Assembly: GCF_011046735.1 (NCBI RefSeq)
Contig: NZ_CP049258.1
Coordinates: 5,412,001 to 5,476,000 of the forward strand
Direction of reading: 5' to 3'
Length of the DNA stretch: 64,000 nucleotides
DNA from: Nordella sp. HKS 07
GTDB lineage: Bacteria > Pseudomonadota > Alphaproteobacteria > Rhizobiales > Aestuariivirgaceae
Shown: positions 27,697 to 36,648 of the stretch, in pieces
Layout of the letters: every line of letters begins with the position of its first letter
How positions within the stretch are numbered: the stretch's first letter is position 1
Program-made: the position numbers and the translations under genes
The notes under the pieces: generated by a model
Seen by the model: the letters and a program-made list of their open reading frames with translations, nothing else
The model's database searches: none
What the model was told of the DNA's origin: nothing

Positions 27697-28467
27697 ATGA
27701 TGGCCGCCGCCATCGAGATCAGGTCAGCCGTAAAGACCTATGCAACGGGCGCCGAGGCGATCCATGCATTCGGCCCCTCCAGCCTCAGGATCGAACCCGG
27801 CGAGTTTATCTCGCTGCTCGGGCCTTCAGGTTGCGGCAAGTCGACACTGATGCTGATGATCGCCGGACTTCTCGATTGCACATCGGGGGAGATCGAGGTC
27901 GGCGGCCATGTCGTATGCGAGCCGCAAACCAGCATCGGCATCATGTTCCAGGACAATACGTTGGTTCCTTGGCGCACCGTGCGTGGCAATATCGAGCTGC
28001 AGATCGAACTGCGTGGGCTATCTGTCGCTGACTATCGCGCCGGCATCGATCGCCTGATCAGCTCGGTGAAGCTCGATGATTTCGCCGAACGCTATCCTTA
28101 CGAATTATCGGGCGGCATGCAGCAGCGCGCCGCCTTCTGCCAGACACTGGTGCATCGTCCTGGCGTTCTCCTGCTCGATGAGCCGCTCGGCAAGCTCGAC
28201 GCGATGACGCGCGAAAGCATAAGGCGAGATCTCCAGGCCTTGTGGCTGGCTGATCGCCCGACAGTGGTCTTCGTCACCCACTCGATCGAGGAGGCGATAC
28301 AGCTTTCGACGCGTGTCTGCGTGATCTCGCCGCGACCGGGGCGCATCGAGAAGGTGATCGACATTAATCTGCCGTGGCCGCGCGATCTCGCAGTCAAGCG
28401 CAGCGAGAGGTTCAGAGCCCATGCGAGCGAGATCGAGGAGATCTTCCATGGCTATGGCGTCCTCTGA
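27697..28467 (+). CDS. ABC ATPase, SsuB/TauB type
   Basis: A 256-residue ATPase of the nitrate/sulfonate/taurine importer group. Walker A LLGPSGCGKST, signature LSGGMQQRA, Walker B VLLLDEPLGKLD and FVTHSIEEAIQLS are intact. Two ATG codons stand in a row (27697, 27700). It overlaps the permease gene by 20 bases. Energises uptake of the ligand bound by the protein at 26629. Confidence 0.92.
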   Translation: MMAAAIEIRSAVKTYATGAEAIHAFGPSSLRIEPGEFISLLGPSGCGKSTLMLMIAGLLDCTSGEIEVGGHVVCEPQTSIGIMFQDNTLVPWRTVRGNIELQIELRGLSVADYRAGIDRLISSVKLDDFAERYPYELSGGMQQRAAFCQTLVHRPGVLLLDEPLGKLDAMTRESIRRDLQALWLADRPTVVFVTHSIEEAIQLSTRVCVISPRPGRIEKVIDINLPWPRDLAVKRSERFRAHASEIEEIFHGYGVL

Positions 28468-29278
28468 GAAGGCCGGTACCAAGCCGGCGCGCGCAACGTG
28501 GCTCGATGCCCTTTGGCGCGGTCTCAACCGCTCCTGGGCCTTCGTTCTCTTCTTTGCCGGCTTCTTCCTGTTCTGGGAATATGCGATCGATCTGTTCGGC
28601 ATTCCCGCCTATATCCTGCCGCGCCCCTCCGAGATCGTGACGCGTGGCTGGGCCGATATCGACCGTCTCCTCTATTATACCTATGTGACGGCGGTCGAGA
28701 GTGTCATCGGCTATGTCGTGGCGATAATCGTCGCGGTCCCATTGGGACTTGCCATCGCTTTCTCCTCGCTCCTGCGCCGGACGATCTATCCCTTTTTCGT
28801 CAGCCTCGAGATGACGCCTAAGATAGCCTTCGCGCCGCTCTTCATTTCCTGGCTTGGTTTCGGCCTGTTGCCGAAGGTCATTATTGTTTTCCTGGTCTGC
28901 TTCTTCCCGGTCGTGCTTAATGCCATATTGGCCTTCGGCTCGCTGAGCGAGGAACTGGTGCGCTTCATCCGTGCTTCCGGCGCGAGCCCATGGCGCGCCT
29001 TCTTCAAGGTGCGCCTGCCGGCAGCCTTGCCGCAGTGCTTCGTCGGCTTCAAATATGCCGCGATCAACGCCACGGTGGGGGCGACCATCGCCGAATTCAT
29101 CGGCAGCGACCGGGGACTCGGCTTCTATATCCAGATCGTCACCGGCAATATGCGGCCCGATCTCGCTTTTGCCGGCATCTTCCTTCTGACCCTGCTGGGA
29201 CTGGCGTTGTTTGGCACCGTCACTCTGATCGAGCGCTGGGTCATCCCTTGGCATATCTCGCAACGGCGTTCGCGCTAA
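28448..29278 (+). CDS. ABC permease, SsuC/TauC type
   Basis: A 276-residue permease with about six helices. The EAA-like loop is LVRFIRASGASPWRAFFKVRLP near residue 175. ATG 28448 is chosen; a further start at 28421 would add nine residues deeper in the ATPase gene. It completes the second importer and is followed 14 bases later by the Ldh-family gene. Confidence 0.9.
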   Translation: MAMASSEKAGTKPARATWLDALWRGLNRSWAFVLFFAGFFLFWEYAIDLFGIPAYILPRPSEIVTRGWADIDRLLYYTYVTAVESVIGYVVAIIVAVPLGLAIAFSSLLRRTIYPFFVSLEMTPKIAFAPLFISWLGFGLLPKVIIVFLVCFFPVVLNAILAFGSLSEELVRFIRASGASPWRAFFKVRLPAALPQCFVGFKYAAINATVGATIAEFIGSDRGLGFYIQIVTGNMRPDLAFAGIFLLTLLGLALFGTVTLIERWVIPWHISQRRSR

Positions 29279-29292
29279 ACACGGAAAATTCG

Positions 29293-30339
29293 ATGAGCAC
29301 AGTCTATGAAGTGGAGGCATTACGGAAATTTGCGCGCGATGTGCTGGTGAAAGCGGGGCTGCCCGCGGAGCCTGGGGAAGTCGTGGCAAAGGGACTGGTC
29401 GAGGCCGATCTCTACGGTCATACGACCCATGGTCTCGCGCTGTTGCCGGATTATGTCGAGGAGATCGAAAACGGCGCCATGGTGAAAGACGGCCGGCCCC
29501 GGATCATCAGCGATTTCGGCGCGGTGGCGTTGTGGGATGCGGGACGGCTACCGGGGATCTGGACGACGGAGCTCGCGGTCGCCGAAGCGGGCAAACGCGC
29601 CCGCAGCTTCGGTATCGGCGCTGTTGTCTTGAGACGCAGCCACCACATCGCCTGCCTTGCGGCTTTCCTCGAGGCGCCGGCGCGCGACGGTCTGGCGCTT
29701 ATCATCCTGTCGTCCGATCCCAGCGACTCGCATGTGGCGCCGTTTGGCGGGGTGACGCCGGTGATGACGCCGAACCCGATCGCGGTCGGCATTCCGGCCG
29801 ATCCCGATCCGATCCTGATCGATGTCAGCACCTCGATCACTACGGCGGCGATGTGCGCGCGCATGCGCAAGGCGGGGACACCGCTGCCGGGCAAATGGCT
29901 CCTGGACGGCAATGGCCAGGTGACGGACGACCCTAATGTGATGAAAGGAGGCGGCTCGATCCTCCCCATTGGCGGCGTCGATCATGGCCATAAAGGCTAT
30001 GGGCTCAGCCTGATGGTTGAAGCGCTCACCCAGGGGCTCGGCGGCTTCGGCCGTGCCGATGCGCCCAAGGAGTGGGGAGCATCGGTCCTGGTCCTGGCTT
30101 TCGCGCCGGAAGCCTTTGGCGGTCGGGAGGCGTTTTTGCGTCAGACGGACTGGCTTGTACAGGTTTGCGCGAAGTCGGCAGTGCCTGCGGGCAAGCCGGA
30201 TGTGCGGCTGCCGGGGCAGGCGGCGCTCAAGCGCAAGGCCGAGGCGCAAGCCCACGGGCTGGCGCTCGATAGCGGTCGGCGCGAGGGACTGATGGGGCTG
30301 GCGAAGCGTTTCGCGCTCGCCCCGCCTGCGCCGATCTAA
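29293..30339 (+). CDS. Ldh-family NAD(P)-dependent oxidoreductase
   Basis: A 348-residue enzyme of the malate/L-lactate dehydrogenase family that also includes ureidoglycolate, 2,3-diketo-gulonate and imino-acid reductases. Motifs: ADLYGHTTHGLALLPDY with the conserved His-Gly pair, IGAVVLRRSHHI, and the substrate-binding MTPNPIAVGIP. A longer reading frame exists upstream, but ATG 29293 fits the family and the gap after the permease. Likely last gene of the catabolic locus; it would interconvert a 2-keto and 2-hydroxy acid or an imine. Its last four bases overlap the convergent OYE gene. Confidence 0.87.
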   Translation: MSTVYEVEALRKFARDVLVKAGLPAEPGEVVAKGLVEADLYGHTTHGLALLPDYVEEIENGAMVKDGRPRIISDFGAVALWDAGRLPGIWTTELAVAEAGKRARSFGIGAVVLRRSHHIACLAAFLEAPARDGLALIILSSDPSDSHVAPFGGVTPVMTPNPIAVGIPADPDPILIDVSTSITTAAMCARMRKAGTPLPGKWLLDGNGQVTDDPNVMKGGGSILPIGGVDHGHKGYGLSLMVEALTQGLGGFGRADAPKEWGASVLVLAFAPEAFGGREAFLRQTDWLVQVCAKSAVPAGKPDVRLPGQAALKRKAEAQAHGLALDSGRREGLMGLAKRFALAPPAPI

Positions 30340-31385
30340 AGAAAGGGATAGTCCGTATAGCCTTCCCGCCCCGGTGTGTAGAATGTCGTTTCATCGGGCC
30401 GGTTGAGCGGTGCTGCCTGTGCGAAGCGGGCCGGCAGATCGGGATTGGCGAGGAAGAGCCTGCCGAAGGCTACCGCATCCGCATCGCCCTGCGCGATGGC
30501 GTCTTCCGCCGCGTCACGCGTGAACTCCTGATTGGCGACGTAGACGCCGCCAAAGGCCCGCTTCACCTTTGGCCCGAGCCGCGGCTCGGCGAGAGACTCG
30601 CGCGCGATGATGAAGGCGATTTTGCGCCGACCGAGCTCGCGCGCCACATAGGTGAAGGTCACTTCCGGCGAGGAATCGTCGATGTCATGCGAGTTGCGCC
30701 GCAGATTGAGATGCATGCCGACGCGCTCGGCGCCCCAGACGGCGATCGCCGCATCGGTAGCCTCGAGCATCAGCCGCGCCCGGTTCTCGATCGAGCCGCC
30801 ATAGTCGTCGCTGCGCCGGTTGGTCTTGTCCTGGAGGAATTGGTCGAGCAGATAACCATTGGCGCCATGGAGCTCGACGCCGTCGAAGCCAGCCCGCTCG
30901 GCATTCTCGGCGCCCTTGCGATAGGCCGCGATGACGCCGGCGATCTCATCGCGCTCGATCGCCCGGGGCGTCACATAGGGGCGCTTGGGACGCACCAGGC
31001 TGACGGTTCCCGCCGGCTGCACGGCGCTCGGCGCCACGGGCAAGGCACCATCGAGGAAAATGGGGTCCGAAATGCGCCCGACATGCCAGAGCTGCAGGAA
31101 GATGCGACCGCCCGCCTCATGCACGGACTTGGTCACGGCGCGCCAGCCGTCCGTCTGTTCCGCGGACCAGATTCCGGGCGTATCGGCATAGCCGACCCCC
31201 ATGGGGGTGACGCTGGTGGCTTCGCTGAGGATGAGGCCGGCGGAAGCGCGCTGGGCGTAATATTCGGCCATCAGCGCATTGGGCCGACGCTCGGGCCCCG
31301 CGCGACTGCGGGTCAGGGGTGCCATCCAGATGCGGTTCGGCAGGGTCAGCGGACCGAGTTTCAGCGGATCGAAAAGACCGGGCAT
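30336..31385 (-). CDS. Old Yellow Enzyme-family alkene reductase
   Basis: A 349-residue FMN-dependent ene-reductase of the NemA/OYE family, reducing electron-poor double bonds or nitro compounds with NADPH. The start LFDPLKLGPLTLPNRIWMAP, the GFDGVELHGANGYLLDQFL segment after strand 5 and the DDYGGSIENRARLMLE motif are classic. Convergent with the Ldh-family gene, with a four-base overlap at the ends. Role here is general detoxification or stress, as usual for the family. Confidence 0.92.
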   Translation of the reverse strand: MPGLFDPLKLGPLTLPNRIWMAPLTRSRAGPERRPNALMAEYYAQRASAGLILSEATSVTPMGVGYADTPGIWSAEQTDGWRAVTKSVHEAGGRIFLQLWHVGRISDPIFLDGALPVAPSAVQPAGTVSLVRPKRPYVTPRAIERDEIAGVIAAYRKGAENAERAGFDGVELHGANGYLLDQFLQDKTNRRSDDYGGSIENRARLMLEATDAAIAVWGAERVGMHLNLRRNSHDIDDSSPEVTFTYVARELGRRKIAFIIARESLAEPRLGPKVKRAFGGVYVANQEFTRDAAEDAIAQGDADAVAFGRLFLANPDLPARFAQAAPLNRPDETTFYTPGREGYTDYPFL

Positions 31386-31560
31386 ATCAAGGGCTTTGCG
31401 ATAGTGGCGGGAGCGCCATTTAAGGGAGACCAGGGCGAGAAGGGAAGTGCCGTTGGCGTCAGGTCAGCCATTCTTCTGCCGCTTCTGTCGCTTTTACCCT
31501 CCGCCTGAACTGGGGTAGGTAGGACGTAACCCCCGAAACGACTGATTCGACTGGATTACG

Positions 31561-33591
31561 ATGGCCAAGAACAAGGTGAACGATCTCTTTGACAAGCTCG
31601 ACGGCGAGATGGCGCCCGCCCCCAAGGCGCGCGCCGCGAAGCCGAAGAGCGGGGATGAGAGCTACACCGCCGCCGACATCGAGGTGCTCGAGGGGCTCGA
31701 GCCAGTGCGCCGCCGGCCCGGCATGTATATTGGCGGCACCGATGAGAAGGCGCTGCATCATCTCTTTGCCGAGGTGATCGACAACGCCATGGACGAGGCG
31801 GTGGCGGGTCATGCCGACTGGATCGAGGTCGATTACGACAAGGATGGCTGGCTCACCGTCACCGACAATGGCCGCGGCATTCCGGTCGACCCGCACCCTA
31901 AATTCAAGGACAAGTCCGCCCTCGAAGTCATCATGACGACGCTGCATGCCGGCGGCAAATTCGATTCCAAGGTCTATGAGACTTCGGGCGGCCTGCACGG
32001 CGTCGGCGTCTCGGTGGTGAACGCCCTGTCGGAGGACCTGATCGTCGAAGTGGCGCGCGGCCAACAGCTTTTCCGCCAGAGCTACCAGCGCGGCAAGCCG
32101 GTGAGCAAGCTCGAGAAGCTCGGCAAGGTGACGAACCGGCGCGGCACCTTGGTGCGTTTCCGCCCCGATCCGCAGATCTTTGGCAAGACGATCGAGTTCT
32201 CTGGCGCGCGGCTGTTCCGCATGGCCCGCTCCAAGGCCTATCTCTTCGGCGGCGTCGAGATCCGCTGGTCGTGCGATCCCTCCCATATCAAGGACAAGGA
32301 GACGCCGGAAAAGGCCGTGCTGCATTTCCCCGGCGGCCTCAAGGACTTCCTCGAAGAGCGCCTGGAAGGGCGCACCCGCGTGGCGGACGAGATCTTCGCC
32401 GGCAAGGTGACGAAGCCCGGCGGCCATGGCTCGGTCGAATGGGCGGTGGCGTGGTTCGGCGGCGATGAAGGCTTCATCTCGTCTTATTGCAACACCATTC
32501 CCACGCCCGATGGCGGCACCCATGAGCAGGGCTTGCGCGCCGCGCTTCTGCGCTCGCTCAAGAACTATGCCGAGCTCGCCGGCAACAAGCGTGCCGGCAT
32601 CGTGACCGGCGACGACGTCATGGCGTCCTCAGGCGCCTTGCTGTCGGTCTTCATCCGCGAGCCGGAATTCCAGGGCCAGACCAAGGACCGGCTCGCCACA
32701 CTCGAAGCGGCGCGCATCGTCGAGACGGCAATTCGAGATCATTTCGACCACTGGCTTACCGGCCATCCGGCCCAGGCCGACAAATTGCTGAACTGGATCG
32801 CCGACCGCGCCGAGGAGCGCCTGCGCCGGCGCCAGGAGAAGGAAGTCGGCCGCAAGACGGCACTGCGCAAATTGCGCCTGCCGGGCAAGCTCGCCGACTG
32901 CTCCTCGACGGCCGCCGACGGCTCCGAGCTCTTCATCGTCGAAGGCGACTCGGCCGGCGGCTCCGCCAAGCAGGCGAGGAACCGCGCCACTCAAGCCGTG
33001 CTGCCTTTGCGCGGCAAGATCCTCAACGTGGCGAGCGCCGGCAAGGACAAGCTCGCCCAGAACCAGCAGCTCTCCGATCTGCTCCAGGCCTTGGGCTGCG
33101 GCACGGGGGCGAGCTACCGCGAGGACGATCTGCGCTATGACAAGGTGATCGTGATGACCGACGCCGATGTCGACGGCGCCCATATCGCGTCATTGCTCAT
33201 CACCTTCTTTTACCGCCAGTTGCCGCAAATGATCGAGGAGGGCCATCTCTATCTGGCCGTGCCGCCGCTCTACAAGCTGGCGCAGGGATCGAAGACCGCC
33301 TATGCCCGCAATGATCAGCACAAGGACGAATTGCTCAAAGGCGAATTTTCCGGCCGGGGCAAGGTCGAGATATCGCGCTTCAAGGGCCTGGGCGAGATGC
33401 TGCCTGGCCAGTTGAAGGAGACGACGATGGACCCCAATAAGCGCGCGCTGCTCAGGGTCGATGTCGCGGGCGACGAGAAAGCGACGACCGCCAAGGTGGT
33501 CGAGCAGCTGATGGGCAACAAGCCGGAGGAACGCTTCAAGTTCATTTCGGGCCGCGCCGAATTCGTCAGCGACGAGGGGCTGGATATTTAA
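31561..33591 (+). CDS. parE: DNA topoisomerase IV subunit B
   Basis: A 676-residue type II topoisomerase subunit that decatenates daughter chromosomes together with ParC. The GHKL ATPase domain has EVIDNAMDEAVAGHAD and LHGVGVSVVNALSE; the Toprim domain has EGDSAGGSAKQARNR, QAVLPLRGKILNV and MTDADVDGAHI. Length and the RNRATQAVLPLRGKILNVASA segment favour ParE over GyrB. A variable, basic leader of about 35 residues (APKARAAKPKSG) precedes the ATPase. No strong Shine-Dalgarno is visible. Confidence 0.93.
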   Translation: MAKNKVNDLFDKLDGEMAPAPKARAAKPKSGDESYTAADIEVLEGLEPVRRRPGMYIGGTDEKALHHLFAEVIDNAMDEAVAGHADWIEVDYDKDGWLTVTDNGRGIPVDPHPKFKDKSALEVIMTTLHAGGKFDSKVYETSGGLHGVGVSVVNALSEDLIVEVARGQQLFRQSYQRGKPVSKLEKLGKVTNRRGTLVRFRPDPQIFGKTIEFSGARLFRMARSKAYLFGGVEIRWSCDPSHIKDKETPEKAVLHFPGGLKDFLEERLEGRTRVADEIFAGKVTKPGGHGSVEWAVAWFGGDEGFISSYCNTIPTPDGGTHEQGLRAALLRSLKNYAELAGNKRAGIVTGDDVMASSGALLSVFIREPEFQGQTKDRLATLEAARIVETAIRDHFDHWLTGHPAQADKLLNWIADRAEERLRRRQEKEVGRKTALRKLRLPGKLADCSSTAADGSELFIVEGDSAGGSAKQARNRATQAVLPLRGKILNVASAGKDKLAQNQQLSDLLQALGCGTGASYREDDLRYDKVIVMTDADVDGAHIASLLITFFYRQLPQMIEEGHLYLAVPPLYKLAQGSKTAYARNDQHKDELLKGEFSGRGKVEISRFKGLGEMLPGQLKETTMDPNKRALLRVDVAGDEKATTAKVVEQLMGNKPEERFKFISGRAEFVSDEGLDI

Positions 33592-33601
33592 CGAACCGCG
33601 T

Positions 33602-35515
33602 TTAGCCCCCTTGTAGGCTTCGCAAATAGTCGAGGTTTTTGCGGGCCACAGGGTGGCCCAGGTCCTCTGAGGCTGTCCAAGCGGCCTTGGCACCCTCGAT
33701 GTCGGCATTATTCAGTTTAATCACCCCTAGGGTGTTGAACGCCTTTGCGGCTGCATCGCGCCCCTTCAACATGCCTGGCGTTTTGTTGGCCCACATATCG
33801 ATAGCCTTGTCCAGGCTCGCCGCCGCCTCAGTGGTATAACCCAATCCAAAAAGCTGATAGCCTTGGTTGTTCAGCGAAAAGAGCTGACGGACTTGATTGG
33901 TGTCTGTTGAGTTCGCGATAACTTCGTTGATCACGATCTTGGCCATACTTTCGGTCGTTGGTGCAGTCGCGAGCTTCCAGGTGGACTCCGCGTCCTTTGA
34001 CATTAGACGCAATATCTCGCCATTGGTCGTTGTGGTGGAGATGTCGCTGGCGGATGGAACACTCCAGACGAGCTTACCGTCTTTCGCCAGATCGGCTATG
34101 ATCTTGTTGTAGCCTTCCTTGTTCGTCTCTCGAAGTTTTCCCAATTGCACGACCACAGGCGTCTGGACAAGATCAAACAAATAGGACTGGACGCCATCGT
34201 TGTCCATCAGATCGCCATGGGAGGCACCGCAGTCTCTGCGGTGATTTGGGTCATTAATCACGCCTCGCCATGAGGCGGCATCAGTCGTTACGGTGCCGTC
34301 GCCGAAGTCGAGTTCCGTTTTGTCCTCGTCGAGTTTTGAAAGCGGGGCTGGTGATCCGAAGCTCAGCCTGATCCTTCGTTGATCGGACACGAGGGTATAT
34401 CGCAAGTCGGTGTCCTTCTTCGGCGTCTTGCCGAAATAGGTCACGACCTTGTCTTTGCCGAGCTTTGGAAAGTCGTAAGTAGCCAAACCGCAATTTATGA
34501 TCTTAGCCTTGTCCAGGATGCCTTGCAGTTTTTTGTCGTGAAATTCCTTTCTTTCCGCGTCGCCCATGCTCCGGGGAATTTTCCACTCGCGATAGAGGTT
34601 GGCGTCGAACAGATCTATGAATGTGTTTCCTGGGACATTATCGAGCGCGAGCGCCGGTGCGAGATTGAGGTTCTGTAACGCCTGACGACAGTTGGGATTG
34701 TGTTGCGCTGGAAGAAGTTCGTAGAGACTTTCGAAGCTATAGCCGTATTTGTTGATCCCTTCAGTGACCTTAGAATTTATCACGCTGATCGGGAGCATCG
34801 AGTAACCCGCGAATAGCGTTCTGACGATCTTCGGTGAGCCATAATGGGGGGTTCCAACGAAGACGACGTGTTTGATGTCTGGATTTTGGCCATTCTGCTG
34901 AAGGCAGGAGTTTTCCCGGTCATAGTGGCGGACGAACCAACTTTTCAGAACGAGTCCACCCATGCTGTGGGCGACGAAAATAATATCCTTTCCGCTCAGT
35001 TCGCTGGAGTTCCTGCACAGAAATTCCTCGAACCGGTCTCCCGATGTCAGATTTGACTGTCGCCAATCATAGGGAAAAATCAGGAGTTCGGACTTCTGGA
35101 GAATGTTGCCGACGCGCAGTCTCTGAAGCGCTTGGCCGTAGATACTGACTCTTAGAGTCGCGATAAAAGTCGAGATCTCCGCATCGTCAAAGATTTCCGG
35201 CCGCAGGTCCGTCTCTCCGAGCAGTAATCTAGGGTCATTGAAGACGTTGCCTCCCCATACGAGCCGCTTGTCTGGGTCCGTTTCGTTTGGATCTATCAAC
35301 TTTGAACCGAGTATGCCGGGAAGGAAGATAAGCACCGCGCGTTTACCCTCCGGAACGCCGTTTTGCTTGAAGATGTCCCGCAGTTCCTCCGGGGATGCGA
35401 CAGCCACTTCCTGAGCGGGCACGTCGTGGTTGCTGGCAAGCTGCAGCAAGAGGACCGTGAGAACTATGAAGAGCACTCGCATTCTCAGTATTTCCCTCAA
35501 GATCCTGAGGTTCAT
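33602..35515 (-). CDS. LCAT-like alpha/beta hydrolase (lipase/acyltransferase), secreted
   Basis: A 637-residue protein with a hydrophobic leader (VLFIVLTVLLLQLAS) and an LCAT-family fold. Seen: FLPGILGSKL at the oxyanion side, PYDWRQSN, the nucleophile elbow VAHSMGGLVLKSWF and FVGTPHYGSPK. The C-terminal ~100 residues look like TPR-type helical repeats (YTTEAAASLDKAID, AFNTLGVIKLNN). LCAT-type enzymes act on lipid esters at the cell envelope. Start at 35515 is preferred over 35548. Its DNA is clearly lower in GC than its neighbours, by eye about ten points, which suggests transfer. Confidence 0.78.
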   Translation of the reverse strand: MNLRILREILRMRVLFIVLTVLLLQLASNHDVPAQEVAVASPEELRDIFKQNGVPEGKRAVLIFLPGILGSKLIDPNETDPDKRLVWGGNVFNDPRLLLGETDLRPEIFDDAEISTFIATLRVSIYGQALQRLRVGNILQKSELLIFPYDWRQSNLTSGDRFEEFLCRNSSELSGKDIIFVAHSMGGLVLKSWFVRHYDRENSCLQQNGQNPDIKHVVFVGTPHYGSPKIVRTLFAGYSMLPISVINSKVTEGINKYGYSFESLYELLPAQHNPNCRQALQNLNLAPALALDNVPGNTFIDLFDANLYREWKIPRSMGDAERKEFHDKKLQGILDKAKIINCGLATYDFPKLGKDKVVTYFGKTPKKDTDLRYTLVSDQRRIRLSFGSPAPLSKLDEDKTELDFGDGTVTTDAASWRGVINDPNHRRDCGASHGDLMDNDGVQSYLFDLVQTPVVVQLGKLRETNKEGYNKIIADLAKDGKLVWSVPSASDISTTTTNGEILRLMSKDAESTWKLATAPTTESMAKIVINEVIANSTDTNQVRQLFSLNNQGYQLFGLGYTTEAAASLDKAIDMWANKTPGMLKGRDAAAKAFNTLGVIKLNNADIEGAKAAWTASEDLGHPVARKNLDYLRSLQGG

Positions 35516-35619
35516 CCTAGCGGCGAAATGCCGTTGCGGCAATTTCATTGTGTGAGCGCACGGCGGCTTGGTGCAGGAGCGAGCGAATCCGCGTATTTTA
35601 GTTTGCAGATGGGAACCCT

Positions 35620-35675
35620 GCCGGAACCTGCATGCGGTTCCGGCGCTTATCAGTTACCGGCAGTCGCTGCCGGTA
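35620..35675. repeat. two adjacent hairpins before the DUF2934 gene
   Basis: First: GCCGGAACC/GGTTCCGGC (35620-35644). Second: TACCGGCAG/CTGCCGGTA with a three-base loop (35655-35675), ending one base before the GGGAGG Shine-Dalgarno of the next gene. They may form a 5' UTR structure. Confidence 0.6.
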
Positions 35676-35686
35676 GGGAGGTGCCC

Positions 35687-35971
35687 ATGATCAGACCGAC
35701 CCATATTACCGAAGAGCGTATTCGGGAGCGCGCCTACCGCCTTTGGCTCGAGGAAGGCCAGCCGCAAGGCAAGGACTTCGAACATTGGGAAAAAGCCCGC
35801 GAGCTTCTTGCCCTCGAGGCCGATCCCGAGGAAGGCAAGGACGGTGTCGCCGAAGGTCATAGCAAGCCGGGACCGTGGGGGGAGCCGGCCGTGACCGACC
35901 AGGGGGAGAAGAAGGTTCCCAAGAAGCGCCGTCCGAGCATGACGCGGACGCCGAAGCCGCGGCCGATGTGA
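35687..35971 (+). CDS. DUF2934 domain protein
   Basis: A 94-residue protein with an N-terminal DUF2934 module (about residues 5-40: ITEERIRERAYRLWLEEGQP, then HWEKARELL) and a Lys/Pro/Arg-rich disordered tail ending KRRPSMTRTPKPRPM. The family is widespread in rhizobia, often in stress-linked small operons, and has no known activity. A GGGAGG Shine-Dalgarno fixes the start. The KTSC protein gene follows by six bases. Confidence 0.82.
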   Translation: MIRPTHITEERIRERAYRLWLEEGQPQGKDFEHWEKARELLALEADPEEGKDGVAEGHSKPGPWGEPAVTDQGEKKVPKKRRPSMTRTPKPRPM

Positions 35972-35977
35972 GGAGCG

Positions 35978-36205
35978 ATGCCTTCGACCGCCATCAGCCG
36001 CATTGAATATGAGCCAGGCACCGGGACGCTCGATGTGCGATTCCAGGATTCGGGCAGACTCTACCGCTACTATGATGTACCGGAGCGGGTCTATGCGGCC
36101 TTCCGCAAGTCGGTGTCGAAGGGGCGGTTCTTCAACGACCATATCCGCGACCGGTACGACTTCGCGCATATCTCCGCGGACGGGCCGGGGCGGGCGGCGG
36201 CCTAG
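35978..36205 (+). CDS. KTSC-domain small protein
   Basis: A 75-residue protein consisting of one KTSC domain: SRIEYEPGTGTLDVRFQDSG, YRYYDVPERVYAAF and SKGRFFNDHIRDRY are the family's conserved blocks. KTSC proteins are small single-domain proteins often associated with lysyl-tRNA synthetase or stand-alone, of unknown function. Start after a GGAG Shine-Dalgarno. Probably in an operon with the DUF2934 gene. Confidence 0.85.
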   Translation: MPSTAISRIEYEPGTGTLDVRFQDSGRLYRYYDVPERVYAAFRKSVSKGRFFNDHIRDRYDFAHISADGPGRAAA

Positions 36206-36256
36206 CTCACATGTTCGTGAGCGCGCCGCACTCGGCGGTTCATGATCCCAAAACGA

Positions 36257-36288
36257 ACGAAGGCGGTCCGCCGTAGAACCGCCTTCGT
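36257..36288 (-). terminator. hairpin between convergent small genes
   Basis: Arms ACGAAGGCGGT (36257-36267) and ACCGCCTTCGT (36278-36288) pair perfectly. On the minus strand a T-rich TTCGTTCGTTTT follows, so it likely ends the DUF1127 transcript and perhaps the KTSC transcript too. Confidence 0.6.
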
Positions 36289-36310
36289 CTCGCCGTCCGT
36301 CAGCTCTGAA

Positions 36311-36487
36311 TTACTTCAGGAACCTACGGATTTCGTTGTCATCCCGCGCGAAGCCGATGTCGCGCAGCAGGCGGTCGTCGAGCTCTTGCAACTGCCGCCT
36401 CGCCTGCCGCTGCGCCAAATGGAAACGCACGCGCGTGAACAGTCCGGGCGGAGCAAGAAGCGTGCCGCGAACGGCCTGGGCAGTCAT
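36311..36487 (-). CDS. DUF1127 small basic protein
   Basis: A 58-residue protein with the DUF1127 signature RRQLQELDDRLLRDIGFARD in the second half. Members of this family in rhizobia and relatives are small Arg-rich proteins, some tied to RNA turnover and nutrient stress. ATG 36487 follows a GGAGAG Shine-Dalgarno; a longer start at 36505 is less likely. Convergent with the KTSC gene. Confidence 0.85.
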   Translation of the reverse strand: MTAQAVRGTLLAPPGLFTRVRFHLAQRQARRQLQELDDRLLRDIGFARDDNEIRRFLK

Positions 36488-36648
36488 GGAACTCTCCTGA
36501 AGCACTGAAATCCCTATGGCCCAGGTTCTAGCAGCGCCGGGCGCAACCGACCCTGAACGGGCCGTTCATCTGGCGTTTATCTTCGGGATCGCGGATGATC
36601 GGCGGACGATACTTTTCCGTATCGGCCCGGAACGCTAGACTGGCGGCC

